This document shows positions 15,476 to 21,772 of a DNA stretch of 64,000 nt, piece by piece. The DNA is from Polynucleobacter sp. AP-Jannik-300A-C4 (GTDB lineage Bacteria; Pseudomonadota; Gammaproteobacteria; Burkholderiales; Burkholderiaceae): contig NZ_CP061316.1 of the NCBI RefSeq assembly GCF_018688335.1, forward strand, positions 1,922,001 to 1,986,000, written 5' to 3'. Under the pieces are notes generated by a model. It saw nothing but the letters and a program-made list of their open reading frames with translations. It was not told the DNA's origin and searched no databases. A program made the position numbers and the translations under genes. Numbering within the stretch: the stretch's first letter is position 1; the number at the start of each line of letters is the position of its first letter.

Positions 15476-15555
15476 AAAATAGCCCAACAAGTGGGCTATT
15501 GAGATTCTTGGTGGCCCGGGGCGGAATTGATCAAGACCAAAGATGTGTAATCCTG
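15476..15555 (-). repeat. Array repeat i: variant terminator plus tRNA-Phe 3' end
   Basis: The stem here is AGCCCA/TGGGCT instead of CCACC/GGTGG, followed by GAGATTCTTGGTGGCCCGGG, GCGGAATTGATCAAGACCAA and AGATGTG. The tRNA acceptor part is intact; the tail has decayed. Confidence 0.88.
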
Positions 15556-15561
15556 CCAAAA

Positions 15562-16377
15562 CTAGGGTTTTATCCAAAACTTCCACCAGGGCTTTCTATT
15601 TTGAGAAGTAATTTCTTTCTCATCTTCCTGAAGCTTAAAGAATGGCAGCAATAAATCTTCCATAGAATAAAAACCTTTTGGTTTTCCATGCAACTGTTCT
15701 ACGGCAAATAAGATACCGTTTCCAAATGCTTCTCGTGAAATAGATTCATGCTTCAGTCGCACAGTTTGGTACGGAAAGCCGAATAAAATTTCATGTGTGC
15801 CAATAATGCCGCCAGCCCTTATAGTCTTAATCGCATCTTCTGATAGATTCAGCTCTCTTGCTATAACTTTCGCGGTACCAGAAACTTCAGGCTTTTTCTT
15901 AAAGTGCTCCTCTATGATTTCAATATCAGTATAGGGCGCTATGTTTTTTAATATTTTTGCGGCAATCAATAAAAAATTAATCCCCAAAGTGATGTTCGGT
16001 GAATGCATCACCACAGTTCTATCTTGAAAGCTCTTTAATCTTGCGAGAACAGCCGGCTCATATTGAGAAACTGCGCTAACGATAATCACCCCGCGTTTTG
16101 CCGCAGCCTCGGCATAGTAATCAATACCCGATTCATTTGAAAAATCAATGATGGCGTCAACTGGCATATGATCTAGCAACTGATCTGCAGTAAATTCATC
16201 TTTCGAATGTATTAGGCCCGGCTCATCAGACTTGATGCCTAAAAATTCAGGTACTGAGCGATGCTCAAGGGTTGTTGATTGCCTCACAACCCACTGTAGG
16301 TTTGTAAATTTAGACTCAAGTAAAACCGTTGCAACAGAGCGTCCTGTTTTGCCAAAACCAATAAGACCTACTTTCAT
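15562..16377 (-). CDS. DapB-like dihydrodipicolinate reductase family protein
   Basis: A 271-residue NAD(P)-binding protein. The Rossmann motif is GLIGFGKTGRSVA at residues 4-16. The DapB C-terminal signature is altered: IEEHFKKKPEVSGTAKVIA near 150-168 replaces the usual EaHHrxKxDAPSGTA, keeping the first His and the Lys but not the second His. SPNITLGINFLL and IRAGGIIGTHEILF also match DapB. It may reduce a tetrahydrodipicolinate-like compound or act on another substrate; it is likely not the housekeeping DapB. The gene fills the unit between repeats i and j. Confidence 0.78.
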   Translation of the reverse strand: MKVGLIGFGKTGRSVATVLLESKFTNLQWVVRQSTTLEHRSVPEFLGIKSDEPGLIHSKDEFTADQLLDHMPVDAIIDFSNESGIDYYAEAAAKRGVIIVSAVSQYEPAVLARLKSFQDRTVVMHSPNITLGINFLLIAAKILKNIAPYTDIEIIEEHFKKKPEVSGTAKVIARELNLSEDAIKTIRAGGIIGTHEILFGFPYQTVRLKHESISREAFGNGILFAVEQLHGKPKGFYSMEDLLLPFFKLQEDEKEITSQNRKPWWKFWIKP

Positions 16378-16556
16378 ACTTTGCCCCTACAGATCTAGTG
16401 GAAAGAAAGGCGCATACTTTTGATATCAATGCCGATTAGCTGGCATATACACGCAAGGACAATTAACTGAAGAGTTAAAAGAATATTTTCTAGACCTACT
16501 TTACCATATGAAAGTTATGAATCTAATTTAGTCACTTAAGCCGTTGACCCACAAAC

Positions 16557-16629
16557 AAAAAACCACCCGAAGGTGGTTTTGATGTTTCTTGGTGGCCCGG
16601 GGCGGAATCAACCTGGGCCACAGGATGCC
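16557..16629 (-). repeat. Array repeat j: terminator plus tRNA-Phe 3' end
   Basis: CCACC-CGAA-GGTGG stem, GATGTTTCTTGGTGGCCCGG, GGCGGAATCAACCTGGGCCA and CAGGATGCC. The GATGTTTCT spacer is shared with the intact tRNA-Phe gene. The DinB stop codon lies in the conserved GGATGCCTTATCC end. Confidence 0.92.
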
Positions 16630-17148
16630 TTATCCAAGCTCTGATTCATTAAAAGCATCTCTTATATACACAGGCAAATCTATTGATGGCGGCCTATAGC
16701 CTGACTGATAAAACATATCTCCAATATGGCCGCGATGAAATGCTTTGTGATTACAGACGTGAATCAGAATGTCGCCTCTTGTCATTTCTCCGGCACCACC
16801 ATCAACGAAGCAAAAATGAACCTTTTCATTGAGTAGCGGCTCACTCATCGTGTCGGCATACCGAATATACCAATCACCCATTTCATTTAATTTCTCCGTC
16901 AGTAACTCCAAAGAATCTGGCGACTCAGTGGTGCGCGACTTAAATCCGTGATCCATTCCAAGTAAATGGGCTCGCCATATTTGGTCAACAATAGCGATAT
17001 GAGCCAAAGCGAATGACATTCCGCCAAATGCCGCGGCACGCTGTTTCGTGACCTCTTCAGGAGGCAAGGTGGCAATGGCGTCCAAAAGCATATTGTTTGC
17101 CCATTTGTTATAGCGTGTGAGCATTCGGATATTTCGAACAGCAGACAT
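16630..17148 (-). CDS. DinB family protein (copy 2)
   Basis: 172 residues from the ATG at 17148, which has AGAGG as ribosome-binding site and gives the same N-terminus as copy 1 (MSAVRNIRMLTRYNKWANN). The metal-binding histidines are in ALAHIAIVDQIWRAHLL and HVCNHKAFHRGHIGDMF. By eye it is about 88% identical to the protein at 6524-7042. It fills one array unit (repeats j to k, about 630 bases). A thiol-dependent transferase role is expected for the family; the substrate is unknown. Confidence 0.9.
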   Translation of the reverse strand: MSAVRNIRMLTRYNKWANNMLLDAIATLPPEEVTKQRAAAFGGMSFALAHIAIVDQIWRAHLLGMDHGFKSRTTESPDSLELLTEKLNEMGDWYIRYADTMSEPLLNEKVHFCFVDGGAGEMTRGDILIHVCNHKAFHRGHIGDMFYQSGYRPPSIDLPVYIRDAFNESELG

Positions 17149-17187
17149 ATGGCCTCTTTTGGATAAGTCAGCACAGTCTAACAAATG

Positions 17188-17265
17188 AAAAAACCACCCG
17201 AAGGTGGTTTTGGTGTTTCTTGGAGGCCCGGGGCGGAATCGACCAGGGCCGAGGATGCCTGATCC
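17188..17265 (-). repeat. Array repeat k: terminator plus tRNA-Phe 3' end
   Basis: CCACC-CGAA-GGTGG stem, GGTGTTTCTTGGAGGCCCGG, GGCGGAATCGACCAGGGCCG and AGGATGCCTGATCC. One change in the tRNA CCA-adjacent part (GGAGG for GGTGG). Confidence 0.93.
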
Positions 17266-17273
17266 TTAAGGCA

Positions 17274-17879
17274 TTAGTGATTGTGGCCTTGATTATTCTT
17301 TGGCATCTGACCATTCATCATTTTCTGATGTTGTTTCATCATCTTTTCATGCTCCTCTGGATGGCAAAACTCGTGATCCAAGTTACCACCCATTTGATGA
17401 GCATTCGCACCCTTATAACCAAGAATACTTGGATCAAGCATGCCGGCAATCATAGCGATGTGTCCAAATACCAAGAACAAGGCAACACATATCGCATGAA
17501 TCTTTAACTTACCCATTTGATCTAGTGCTCGATTAACCAAACCGAACTCTTGTAGGGCAATCCAGATCAGCGGCAATCCTGCGATGACATAAGTGCCAAC
17601 AGCGATTACATCAATCACCGTTCTCCACTCGCCTGCCTGTGTAATAGGAATGATGGCATTCATCACAATGTAGTAAATGATGCCGACAAAGTAAATGCCT
17701 ACAGCAATTCCAGAAAAGCGATTGAGGTAATAAACAGCACCATCGAACTTGCGAGTAAAGAGTAGATATAACTCAGTAATAGCTAAGGTTTCGGCCAAAA
17801 CAATTGGTATGGCCATAAAGATAATTAAATTCCAAGGCTGATTAACAGCCAATAACTCCATGTAGTGAGTCATGTTCAT
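17274..17879 (-). CDS. Multi-pass membrane protein with His/Met-rich C-terminus
   Basis: 201 residues from the ATG at 17879, selected because GGAGA precedes it by 7 bases. Five or six membrane segments cover residues 15-155. The C-terminal 55 residues are rich in His and Met (DHEFCHPEEHEKMMKQHQKM and ending NNQGHNH), which suggests metal binding, perhaps copper, on one membrane face. I do not recognise the family with certainty. It lies 57 bases downstream of a small exported Cys/His-rich protein on the same strand, so the two probably form an operon handling a metal. Confidence 0.7.
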   Translation of the reverse strand: MNMTHYMELLAVNQPWNLIIFMAIPIVLAETLAITELYLLFTRKFDGAVYYLNRFSGIAVGIYFVGIIYYIVMNAIIPITQAGEWRTVIDVIAVGTYVIAGLPLIWIALQEFGLVNRALDQMGKLKIHAICVALFLVFGHIAMIAGMLDPSILGYKGANAHQMGGNLDHEFCHPEEHEKMMKQHQKMMNGQMPKNNQGHNH

Positions 17880-17936
17880 AAGATTTCTCCAATAGATTAC
17901 GGTGGCTAGATGCCACAAAAATTAGTTAATGCCTAG

Positions 17937-18269
17937 TTAACTAATCAGTCTTGGAGGTTTGAATATATGACTTGGAACTGCCTCAACAATGAGTTGGGGC
18001 ACTTGAGAAACAAAGTGATTTGAGAAATCTGGCTGGATATATTGGCTGGTAGATAAGTTTGCTACCACGCCCAAACAGCATTGATGCTGTGCTTGATGGT
18101 TGGTTGATTGCGACTTCTCAACATTCACATCACTTTTTGTATGGCAATCATGCTGAACTACATGCCCAGAATGAGCTTGTGATATGGAGTCGGCAGATAC
18201 GGGCATGCTACCTGCGTGAATCAAGCTGGCAAATAGACTAAAGCAAAGGGCGATACATATCCTTCTCAT
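17937..18269 (-). CDS. Small exported His/Cys-rich protein, probably metal-related
   Basis: A 110-residue protein with a signal peptide (MRRICIALCFSLFASLIHA). The mature part has clustered His and Cys residues (AHSGHVVQHDCHTKSD, NHQAQHQCCLGVV) and ends PSHIFKPPRLIS. This layout resembles the small DUF2946-like or CopL-like proteins often found beside copper genes; I cannot name the family firmly. On the minus strand a TAGAAT -10 box lies about 15 bases upstream, and the palindrome GTCGTTTTAAACGAC at 18300-18314 sits near its -35 position. Confidence 0.65.
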   Translation of the reverse strand: MRRICIALCFSLFASLIHAGSMPVSADSISQAHSGHVVQHDCHTKSDVNVEKSQSTNHQAQHQCCLGVVANLSTSQYIQPDFSNHFVSQVPQLIVEAVPSHIFKPPRLIS

Positions 18270-18297
18270 ATTTCCATTCTATGCCCATTTGCTAGAT

Positions 18298-18325
18298 TTG
18301 TCGTTTTAAACGACATTCCTATAAT
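18298..18325. promoter_or_regulatory. Divergent promoter with palindromic operator GTCGTTTTAAACGAC
   Basis: For the plus-strand gene, TTGTCG (18298-18303) and TATAAT (18320-18325) are 16 bases apart, with the palindrome at 18300-18314 covering the -35 and spacer. For the minus-strand gene the palindrome lies about 19 bases upstream of TAGAAT. The position suggests an operator or activator site for both. Confidence 0.65.
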
Positions 18326-18353
18326 GGGATAAGCAAAAACACTTAAGGCTCAA

Positions 18354-18704
18354 ATGGCTTGGATCATCACCAAATACTTACTAACAGCAGGAATGGTTGT
18401 ATTCATTTCTGAAGTTGCCAAACGCAGTGATAGATTAGGTGGCTTTATTGCGGCATTGCCATTAATGACCCTTTTAACTTTGGTATGGCTTTATGTAGAA
18501 AACCAGCCCGAAGAAAAGATTGCCAATCACGCCTATTACACCTTTTGGTATGTGATTCCAACGCTACCTATGTTTCTATTATTTCCATATCTACTTCCTA
18601 AGCTCGGATTCTGGATAACCATGGGGGCTTGCGTGGTGACAACTGTTATCTGCTTTGGTTTATTTGTCTTGGTGATGAAAGGCTTTGGAATTAATCTGCT
18701 CTAA
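18354..18704 (+). CDS. DUF3147 family membrane protein (copy 1)
   Basis: A 116-residue protein with four membrane segments (about 5-22, 30-48, 62-82 and 90-112). AALPLMTLLTLVWLYVE in segment 2 is typical of DUF3147/GlpM-like proteins, small inner-membrane proteins of unknown function. It is about 95% identical by eye to 47714-48064. Its promoter holds the palindrome described at 18298. Transcription runs toward repeat l, whose terminator also works in this direction, so gene and repeat make one unit. Confidence 0.85.
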   Translation: MAWIITKYLLTAGMVVFISEVAKRSDRLGGFIAALPLMTLLTLVWLYVENQPEEKIANHAYYTFWYVIPTLPMFLLFPYLLPKLGFWITMGACVVTTVICFGLFVLVMKGFGINLL

Positions 18705-18707
18705 ATG

Positions 18708-18784
18708 AAAAAACCACCCGGAGGTGGTTTTAGTATTTCTTGGTGGCCCGGGCCGAAATCGACCAGGGCTGGGGATGCCTGACT
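18708..18784 (-). repeat. Array repeat l: terminator plus tRNA-Phe 3' end
   Basis: CCACC-CGGA-GGTGG stem, TAGTATTTCTTGGTGGCCCG, GGCCGAAATCGACCAGGGCT and GGGGATGCCTGACTC. The methyltransferase stop codon follows directly (CTA on the plus strand), at the same place where the cation transporter stops after repeat m. Confidence 0.93.
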
Positions 18785-19399
18785 CTATTCCATCCTACAA
18801 AAGCAATATAAGAATTGTTGGGTGGTGCCCATTGGTGTTTTATGGGTTTCAGTTGAACTATTAATGAGCTTAAAAGTCTTGCCAAACTGCCCATGGAGAT
18901 TCTCTGAGTCATAGCGAACGACATCCAACCCACTACATTTCTCAGGGCCATCTGGACCAAAAGTGGACATAATCACATAACCACCATGCTTAACAGAGCG
19001 CATCACTTGCTCTACATATCTGGCTCGCTGAGCTTCTTCCGTTAAAAAGTGGAATACAGCTCTGTCGTGCCAAACATCAAAATAATTCTGAGGAAGCGTT
19101 GCCTGAGTAATATCAGCACAATACCAATGTACTTCTTCTGCTGACTTTCCCAGCCTTTCTCTAGCGACATCAATTGCTTTCTGAGAAATATCTAAAACAC
19201 TGATGTCTTGGTAACCCTCAAATAAAAGGTCGTCAACTAAAGTAGCTTCGCCGCCACCGATGTCAATAATCGCGGCATCTTTATTGGCTGTTGCTTGATG
19301 AATGAGATTTAAAGAAGTTTCAAGATGGGGCGTATACCAACTGACAGCATCTGGTGCCTTAGTGTCGTAGACTTTTTCCCAGTGTTCTTTGTTATCCAT
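18785..19399 (-). CDS. Class I SAM-dependent methyltransferase (copy 1)
   Basis: A 204-residue methyltransferase. Motif I is IIDIGGGEATLVDDLL near residues 43-58; an acidic residue follows in ISVLDISQKAID; motif IV is FDVWHDRAVFHFLTEEAQR near 105-125. The target may be a small molecule, since no nucleic-acid-binding domain is seen. It is about 88% identical by eye to 46084-46698. Upstream on the minus strand lies CATAGAATG as a -10 region with the palindrome GTCGCTTTAAACGAC 20 bases before it, the same layout as at 18300. In island B the copy keeps the -10 box but has lost the palindrome. Confidence 0.9.
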   Translation of the reverse strand: MDNKEHWEKVYDTKAPDAVSWYTPHLETSLNLIHQATANKDAAIIDIGGGEATLVDDLLFEGYQDISVLDISQKAIDVARERLGKSAEEVHWYCADITQATLPQNYFDVWHDRAVFHFLTEEAQRARYVEQVMRSVKHGGYVIMSTFGPDGPEKCSGLDVVRYDSENLHGQFGKTFKLINSSTETHKTPMGTTQQFLYCFCRME

Positions 19400-19448
19400 A
19401 ATTACCTTTCACATAATTATTTGATTCATTCTATGCTCATTAGATCAG

Positions 19449-19557
19449 TTTGTCGCTTTAAACGACGTCTACTGACGCAGGGATGTCTATTTGATTTGTC
19501 TTTTTAAAGGACGCTTCTTAATCGGGATATCTGATACCAATGGCGATTAACCCTGCC
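19449..19557. repeat. Dispersed 100-bp element with two palindromes (copy 2)
   Basis: GTCGCTTTAAACGAC at 19452-19466, ACTGACGCAGGGATG, GTCTTTTTAAAGGAC at 19498-19512 and ATGGCGATTAACCCTG. It matches 15358-15465 block by block. Here the first palindrome also serves as upstream element of the methyltransferase promoter. Confidence 0.85.
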
Positions 19558-19567
19558 AAGCAGAATG

Positions 19568-19644
19568 AAAAAACCACCCGCAGGTGGTTTTGGTGTTTCT
19601 TGGTGGCCCGGGGCGGAATCGACCAGGGCTGAGGATACCTGACT
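19568..19644 (-). repeat. Array repeat m: terminator plus tRNA-Phe 3' end
   Basis: CCACC-CGCA-GGTGG stem, GGTGTTTCTTGGTGGCCCGG, GGCGGAATCGACCAGGGCTG and AGGATACCTGACTC, followed at once by the stop of the cation transporter gene. Confidence 0.95.
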
Positions 19645-20472
19645 CTATTTCAACCTTAATATCCGAATAGCGCCACTCAATACCAAGAATCCAATAGCTA
19701 AACCGATAATCCAATCGGGAATCGGACTGTTAAGCCAATCAACTAATACGCCAGCAATAATCACGCCTATGTTAGCCAAAACATCATTGGCAGAGAAGAT
19801 ATAACTGGCTCGCATATGAACGCCATCATTTTTGCGTTTAGATATTAGATATAGACAGGTGACATTAACCGCCAAAGCAAGTAACGAAATCCAAATCATG
19901 GCATTTGCCTGAGGCATTGCCCCAATGTAAGTTTGATAACCTGTACGCCAAAAAGCAAGAGTGGCCAAAAGTAATTCAACAACACCAGCCAACTTAGCGG
20001 CTTTGAGCTTGTGCTGTGCGGCTTTACCAACGGCATATAAAGCTACCATATAGACTGCGGCATCAGCAAACATATCTAAAGCATCAGCGATAAGTCCTGC
20101 TGATTGAGCAATCCAGCCCACAATGATCTCAACGAAGAACATTAATCCGTTTAATGCTAAGAGCCAAATTAGGACTTTTCGCTCTTGAGCATCTTTGGCG
20201 GCATCTAATTGAGCTAGCTTAATTTCAAAGTCCTCTAACGCTTGGCTGCTTTCAATCTTTGCCCCAAAACCCAAGGGAACTAATTTATCGAGAACTACAT
20301 TAGGCTCTTCGCTATGACAAATGATTAATTTGCGATTGGGAATATCAAAATCCATGGCGTGTATCGCCAAAGAACCCAATGCCATACGAATCATCTGCTC
20401 TTCCGATGGACAATCCATAGCAGGCACGATGAATATGGTTTTAGTTACAGAAGATTTTTGATGGGTTTCCAT
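19645..20472 (-). CDS. Cation efflux (CDF-like) transporter with N-terminal HMA-like domain
   Basis: 275 residues from the ATG at 20472 (METHQKSSVTKTIFIVPAMD). Residues 10-70 look like a heavy-metal-associated fold, with the loop AMDCPSEEQMIRMALG and a short extra Cys segment. Six membrane segments follow, with LIADALDMFADAAVYMVALY carrying the Asp residues of the CDF metal site. It should export a divalent metal from the cytoplasm by proton antiport. The upstream start at 20535 is rejected because the palindrome GTCGTTTAAAACGAC (20503-20517) and a promoter would then lie in the coding sequence. The stop touches repeat m. Confidence 0.87.
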   Translation of the reverse strand: METHQKSSVTKTIFIVPAMDCPSEEQMIRMALGSLAIHAMDFDIPNRKLIICHSEEPNVVLDKLVPLGFGAKIESSQALEDFEIKLAQLDAAKDAQERKVLIWLLALNGLMFFVEIIVGWIAQSAGLIADALDMFADAAVYMVALYAVGKAAQHKLKAAKLAGVVELLLATLAFWRTGYQTYIGAMPQANAMIWISLLALAVNVTCLYLISKRKNDGVHMRASYIFSANDVLANIGVIIAGVLVDWLNSPIPDWIIGLAIGFLVLSGAIRILRLK

Positions 20473-20502
20473 GTATTTACAAATGTAACTGAAAGTGGGC
20501 TT

Positions 20503-20517
20503 GTCGTTTAAAACGAC
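20503..20517. promoter_or_regulatory. Palindrome GTCGTTTAAAACGAC upstream of the cation transporter
   Basis: Near-perfect inverted repeat 30 bases upstream of the chosen start at 20472. It is the same motif as at 18300 and 20656 and is likely an operator for a shared regulator. Confidence 0.6.
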
Positions 20518-20571
20518 AGCGCAGGCAAAGTCCAAAAGCGTCGAATACTGTGAATGTGGAGAGTAAAAATG

Positions 20572-20650
20572 AAAAAACCACCCGAAGGTGGTTTTGGTGT
20601 TTCTTGGTGGCCCGGGGCGGAATCGACCAGAGCCGAGGATGTCTGACTCT
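20572..20650 (-). repeat. Array repeat n: terminator plus tRNA-Phe 3' end
   Basis: CCACC-CGAA-GGTGG stem, GGTGTTTCTTGGTGGCCCGG, GGCGGAATCGACCAGAGCCG and AGGATGTCTGACTCTA. It is the repeat nearest to the intact tRNA and among the best preserved. Confidence 0.95.
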
Positions 20651-20655
20651 AGACC

Positions 20656-20670
20656 GTCGTTTTAAACGAC
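20656..20670. promoter_or_regulatory. Palindrome GTCGTTTTAAACGAC beside repeat n
   Basis: It starts 5 bases beyond repeat n and is followed by GTCGACTGACGCAGGGAT, as in the dispersed elements at 15358 and 19449. It is upstream of the GNAT gene (20753). Confidence 0.7.
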
Positions 20671-20752
20671 GTCGACTGACGCAGGGATAAATAATTGACG
20701 CATCCTTCTCAGGGAACTATTTAAGATGTAGTTTTGTACTTGAGATGATTCA

Positions 20753-21214
20753 ATGAACTTTGATATTCGCCGCGATAATCTGAGTGGGGCTGATGTTCAA
20801 GCACTCGTTCAAGAGCATATTACTGAGATGTTGAGTAATTCACCGATTGAAAGTGTTCATGCCTTACCCCTCGACAGTTTGCGAAAACCAGAGATTACAT
20901 TCTGGTCTGTATGGCGCCAGGGAGAAATAAGTGGCTGCGGTGCATTGATGGAGCTTGACGGCACTCATGGTGAGATAAAGTCGATGCGAACTAAAGCTAA
21001 GTTTCTGAGAATGGGTGTTGGACAAGCGATGTTGAATAGAATAATTTCTGAAGCAAACATGCGTGGCTACACTAGACTCAGCCTTGAAACTGGATCTGCA
21101 GAAGCATTTAAGCCGGCGCTTACCTTATATAAACAAAATGGCTTTGAAGTGTGCGGTCCATTCGGCGACTACAAACACGATCCGCATAGCGTTTTTATGA
21201 CGAAGATCCTTTGA
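20753..21214 (+). CDS. GNAT family N-acetyltransferase
   Basis: A 153-residue GNAT protein. The acetyl-CoA loop is in AKFLRMGVGQAMLNRIISEA near residues 82-102 (RxGxGxA pattern), with the preceding beta strand HGEIKSMRT and the last conserved part LYKQNGFEVCGPFGDY near 125-140. It should acetylate an amine on a small molecule or protein; the substrate is unknown. It is the array gene closest to the intact tRNA-Phe and so possibly the latest addition. It is one of two array units whose gene is on the plus strand. GNAT genes are common integron cassettes. Confidence 0.9.
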   Translation: MNFDIRRDNLSGADVQALVQEHITEMLSNSPIESVHALPLDSLRKPEITFWSVWRQGEISGCGALMELDGTHGEIKSMRTKAKFLRMGVGQAMLNRIISEANMRGYTRLSLETGSAEAFKPALTLYKQNGFEVCGPFGDYKHDPHSVFMTKIL

Positions 21215-21263
21215 AGGCAATCAGCTAACCCCCTAAGGCACCCGATACACAATCGCACAAATG

Positions 21264-21290
21264 AAAAAACCACCCGAAGGTGGTTTTGAT
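21264..21290. terminator. Terminator of tRNA-Phe (CCACC-CGAA-GGTGG)
   Basis: Stem-loop with A run and T run on the two sides, 7 bases from the CCA end of the tRNA on the minus strand. It is the intact parent of the stem-loops in repeats a to n. Confidence 0.9.
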
Positions 21291-21296
21291 GTTTCT

Positions 21297-21372
21297 TGGT
21301 GGCCCGGGGCGGAATCGAACCACCGACACAAGGATTTTCAATCCTCTGCTCTACCGACTGAGCTACCAGGCC
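21297..21372 (-). tRNA. tRNA-Phe (GAA), intact
   Basis: A 76-nucleotide tRNA with encoded CCA. The 5' acceptor strand GGCCTGG pairs with CCGGGCC. The D-arm holds AGCTCAGTCGGTAGAGC, the anticodon loop is TTGAAAA with anticodon GAA at plus-strand 21337-21339, and the T-arm is GGTGG TTCGATT CCGCC. It is the only complete tRNA in the window and the anchor of all repeats named here. Its 5' half and upstream region are repeated at 42349 and 54348. Confidence 0.97.
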
Positions 21373-21397
21373 AAGAGTTAGGATTATAAATGAAACT
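21335..21397. repeat. Left 63-bp direct repeat bounding the islands (attL-like)
   Basis: Runs from the anticodon loop of tRNA-Phe to 25 bases upstream of the gene. It is identical to 54348-54410, and its first 43 bases are identical to 42349-42391. It marks the left end of the 33-kb inserted region. Confidence 0.9.
21383..21388 (-). promoter_or_regulatory. -10 box (TATAAT) of the tRNA-Phe promoter
   Basis: On the minus strand TATAAT lies 10 bases upstream of the mature 5' end. It is inside the 63-bp segment repeated exactly at 54348-54410. The -35 region would fall in island sequence here. Confidence 0.6.
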
Positions 21398-21521
21398 GGG
21401 ATTGGGCTTGCTAAATGTGCCTACTGTGGCTAACTCTTGTAAAAAACTACTGATCCTGCGGCTTGGTGGGGATGGTAGATCCTGCTGGACGGTAGAGCAA
21501 CTTCGCTACAATTTGCACCCT

Positions 21522-21734
21522 ATGAGAATCAAAGTAATTCATGGCTTTAATGCCCGTAAAAGATTAAGTGATGGCACTGATGGCGGTTTTGCTCCACTGG
21601 CCATTGGCACCTATCAAGCAAAGCCTACACAAGATGGGTACTTGGCCATTGAAAAAAGTGATGGCAACTTGGTTTATTTGTCTCTTACCGCGCTGGAAGA
21701 AAAGATTTACAGCAGAGATCTAGTGTTGTTCTAA
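21522..21734 (+). CDS. Small hypothetical protein at the left end of island A
   Basis: The frame is open from 21390, but that ATG lies in the repeated tRNA upstream region and the first 44 residues look non-coding. From the ATG at 21522 the product is 70 residues: MRIKVIHGFNARKRLSDGTD, then a short beta-rich part with KPTQDGYLAIEKSDGNLVYL. There is no clear ribosome-binding site and I do not recognise a family. It is the first candidate gene of island A. Confidence 0.45.
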   Translation: MRIKVIHGFNARKRLSDGTDGGFAPLAIGTYQAKPTQDGYLAIEKSDGNLVYLSLTALEEKIYSRDLVLF

Positions 21735-21743
21735 ATGACAAAG

Positions 21744-21772
21744 AAAAAGCCCGCAAACATCTGCGGGCAAAA
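21744..21772 (-). terminator. Hairpin terminator at the left end of island A
   Basis: Stem GCCCGCA/TGCGGGC (21749-21755 and 21762-21768). The T run is on the minus-strand side, so it can end transcripts coming from the toxin-antitoxin pair at 22926-21953 before they reach the tRNA gene. Confidence 0.65.

Noticed and set aside
17220..17507. 95-residue plus-strand frame over repeat k
   Set aside because: Antisense to the His-rich membrane protein and begins inside the tRNA-derived repeat.
8248..21372. Classical integron with attC sites
   Set aside because: Gene content and unit layout fit, but the repeats are tRNA-Phe 3' ends with terminators; I find no RYYYAAC/GTTRRRY core pair, no IntI-type integrase and no attI promoter.
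8248..21372. CRISPR array
   Set aside because: The repeats are 55-80 bases long, contain terminators, are 0.3-2.4 kb apart and separate genes; no spacers or cas genes.
21390..21521. N-terminal extension of the first island A gene
   Set aside because: It starts in the repeated tRNA upstream region and has no coding character before the ATG at 21522.
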